From CADEDH01 sp039201605 (GTDB taxonomy: Bacteria; Actinomycetota; Acidimicrobiia; Acidimicrobiales; SZUA-35), in NCBI GenBank assembly GCA_039201605.1, contig JBCCRO010000004.1:62001-126000 (forward strand): a stretch of 64,000 nucleotides of DNA, read 5' to 3'. Each line of letters starts with the position of its first letter. The first letter of the stretch is position 1. The position numbers were made by a program, and so were the translations under genes. The notes beneath the pieces were generated by a model that saw only the letters and a program-made list of their open reading frames with translations, was not told where the DNA came from and did not search any database. This document shows positions 63,037 through 64,000 of this stretch, in pieces.

Positions 63037-64000
63037 ATGACCGATCCCGCCGACCCTCGTACCGACTTCTCCGTGCTCGGGCCCCTCGCCGTCTCCCGCG
63101 ACGGGCGGACCGTGCCGCTGGGCGGAGCGCGCCAGATGGCGGTGCTGGCCCGGCTCCTGATCGACGTCGGCTCGGTGGTGTCGATGGACGATCTGGTCGA
63201 CGCCGTCTGGGACGGCGATGAGCCCTCGCGGCCGGAGGCGACGGTCCGCAGCTACCTCTCCCATCTCCGTCGGGCGGTGGAACCGGATCGGGGCCGCAAC
63301 GGGGAATCGGTCTTCGAACGCTGCCCGCCCGGCTATCGGCTTGCGGTGGACGTCGACCGTCTCGACGCCCGCCGTTTCGAGGCCGACATCGAGGACGGTC
63401 GGCGGGCCCTCGCCGCCCGCGACCACGACGCCGCCGTCGCCGCGCTCGAATCGGCGCTGGCCCGGTGGCGGGGCGTGCCCTACGGCGGGGTGCCGGAGAC
63501 GGTGCCGGTGCTGGCCGCCCGGGCCCGGCTGGACGAGCGTCGTCTGGGCGCCATCGAGGCGTTGGCCGAGGCGCTGCTCGGCCGGGGCGAGCCGGAGAAG
63601 GCCGCTCGGCTCCTGCAGGCCGACCTCCCCACCCATCCGCTGCGGGAGCGGCTGACCGAACTGCTGATGCTGGCTCTGTATCGGGCCGGTCGGCAGTCCG
63701 ACGCCCTCGACGCCTGTCGTCGGCTCCGAGGCGAGCTGCTCGACCGGCTGGGTGTCGACCCCTCCCCCGCCGTCCAGGAGTTGGAGCGCCGCATCCTCTC
63801 CCATGCGGAGGAGCTGCGGGCCCCGACTACCGGGCCCGCACCGGTGGTCTCCCACCCCGGTCGACCGGCCGGCACGGGCCGGCCCGAAGCCGGGCCCGTC
63901 GCCGATCAGGTGGTTCGGGCACTGCAGGAGGGACGAAGCCTGGCGGTGGCCGTCACCGGCGAGCCCGGTAGCGGAAAGTCGACCGTCGTCACCGACCTGG
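63037..64000 (+). CDS. BTAD/SARP-type regulator with ATPase domain, cut by the window end
   Basis: 321 codons are visible. The OmpR-type winged-helix DNA-binding domain (about 8-100) and the bacterial transcription activator domain (about 105-255) mark the SARP/AfsR family. A Walker A motif GEPGSGKST begins near residue 308, so an NTPase domain follows beyond the window. It is a broad regulator of secondary metabolism or development; targets are unknown. No clear ribosome-binding site precedes the ATG. Confidence 0.88.
   Translation, partial: MTDPADPRTDFSVLGPLAVSRDGRTVPLGGARQMAVLARLLIDVGSVVSMDDLVDAVWDGDEPSRPEATVRSYLSHLRRAVEPDRGRNGESVFERCPPGYRLAVDVDRLDARRFEADIEDGRRALAARDHDAAVAALESALARWRGVPYGGVPETVPVLAARARLDERRLGAIEALAEALLGRGEPEKAARLLQADLPTHPLRERLTELLMLALYRAGRQSDALDACRRLRGELLDRLGVDPSPAVQELERRILSHAEELRAPTTGPAPVVSHPGRPAGTGRPEAGPVADQVVRALQEGRSLAVAVTGEPGSGKSTVVTDL

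Overview
The window is about 70% GC DNA packed with short-spaced genes on both strands. It looks like a chromosomal segment of an actinobacterium, most likely of the Acidimicrobiia. The class is an inference from the mix of a fused FbiC F420 enzyme, DUF742/conservon signalling, DUF3151 and DUF5522 proteins, many start/stop overlaps of the form NTGA, and leaderless-looking promoters. I found no rRNA, tRNA, CRISPR array, insertion sequence or prophage. No gene-free stretch reaches 300 bases; the longest is about 263 bases, upstream of gltB.

Layout. 1-3.7 kb: a truncated PBP4-type D,D-carboxypeptidase coupled to a TetR regulator with a perfect operator palindrome, then a small conserved protein and a FIST sensor. 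3.8-8.2 kb: transketolase and transaldolase, three tandem hairpin repeats, and a membrane-anchored carbohydrate-binding protein. 8.3-12.3 kb: an HxlR regulator overlapping fbiC (coenzyme F420), then a LOG-family protein. 12.3-16.1 kb: divergent RidA and Lrp/AsnC genes, a Cys-rich protein and a ClC channel. 16.1-21.1 kb (minus strand): a small acidic protein, RNase D, and a pyk-patatin-DUF3151-mobA run. 21.2-28.3 kb: mostly catabolic enzymes (phosphatase, acyl-CoA dehydrogenase, flavin reductase, GDPD, enoyl-CoA hydratase, hydrolase, nitroreductase). 28.4-31.1 kb: a reduced conservon (histidine kinase plus DUF742, without the roadblock and GTPase members) facing a DUF4388 gene. 31.1-37.1 kb: gltBD, NADPH glutamate synthase. 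37.4-42.1 kb: M18 aminopeptidase, membrane pyrophosphatase and a glutamate-dehydrogenase-like protein. 42.2-44.6 kb: two coupled output response regulators, one HDOD and one with a degenerate HD domain. 44.6-52.7 kb: a PLP enzyme, Zn peptidase, PsuG, lipoprotein, flavodoxin, a selenoprotein, an RNA methyltransferase, a fructosamine-kinase-like protein, a HAD phosphatase and small conserved genes. 52.9-57.3 kb: a very large secreted nuclease. 57.4-64 kb: aldose epimerase, a three-gene redox operon (ferric-reductase-like membrane protein, ApbE, Thr/Pro-rich anchored protein), an M20 peptidase and a truncated BTAD/SARP regulator.

The main discovery candidate is at 48744-49010. It is an 88-residue Rdx/SelW-like protein whose CxxC redox motif is written Cys-Val-Pro-UGA. 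Four signals argue for recoding of UGA as selenocysteine: continuous family homology across the UGA, a TAnnnT -10 box at leaderless spacing before the upstream ATG, a bulged GC-rich stem-loop just after the UGA that fits a bacterial SECIS, and a downstream methyltransferase frame that begins at the stop codon. It is divergent from a flavodoxin gene, and a perfect 10-bp inverted repeat lies between them. A second theme is a recurrent TAGnnT -10 box 6-8 bases before start codons, which implies many leaderless mRNAs.
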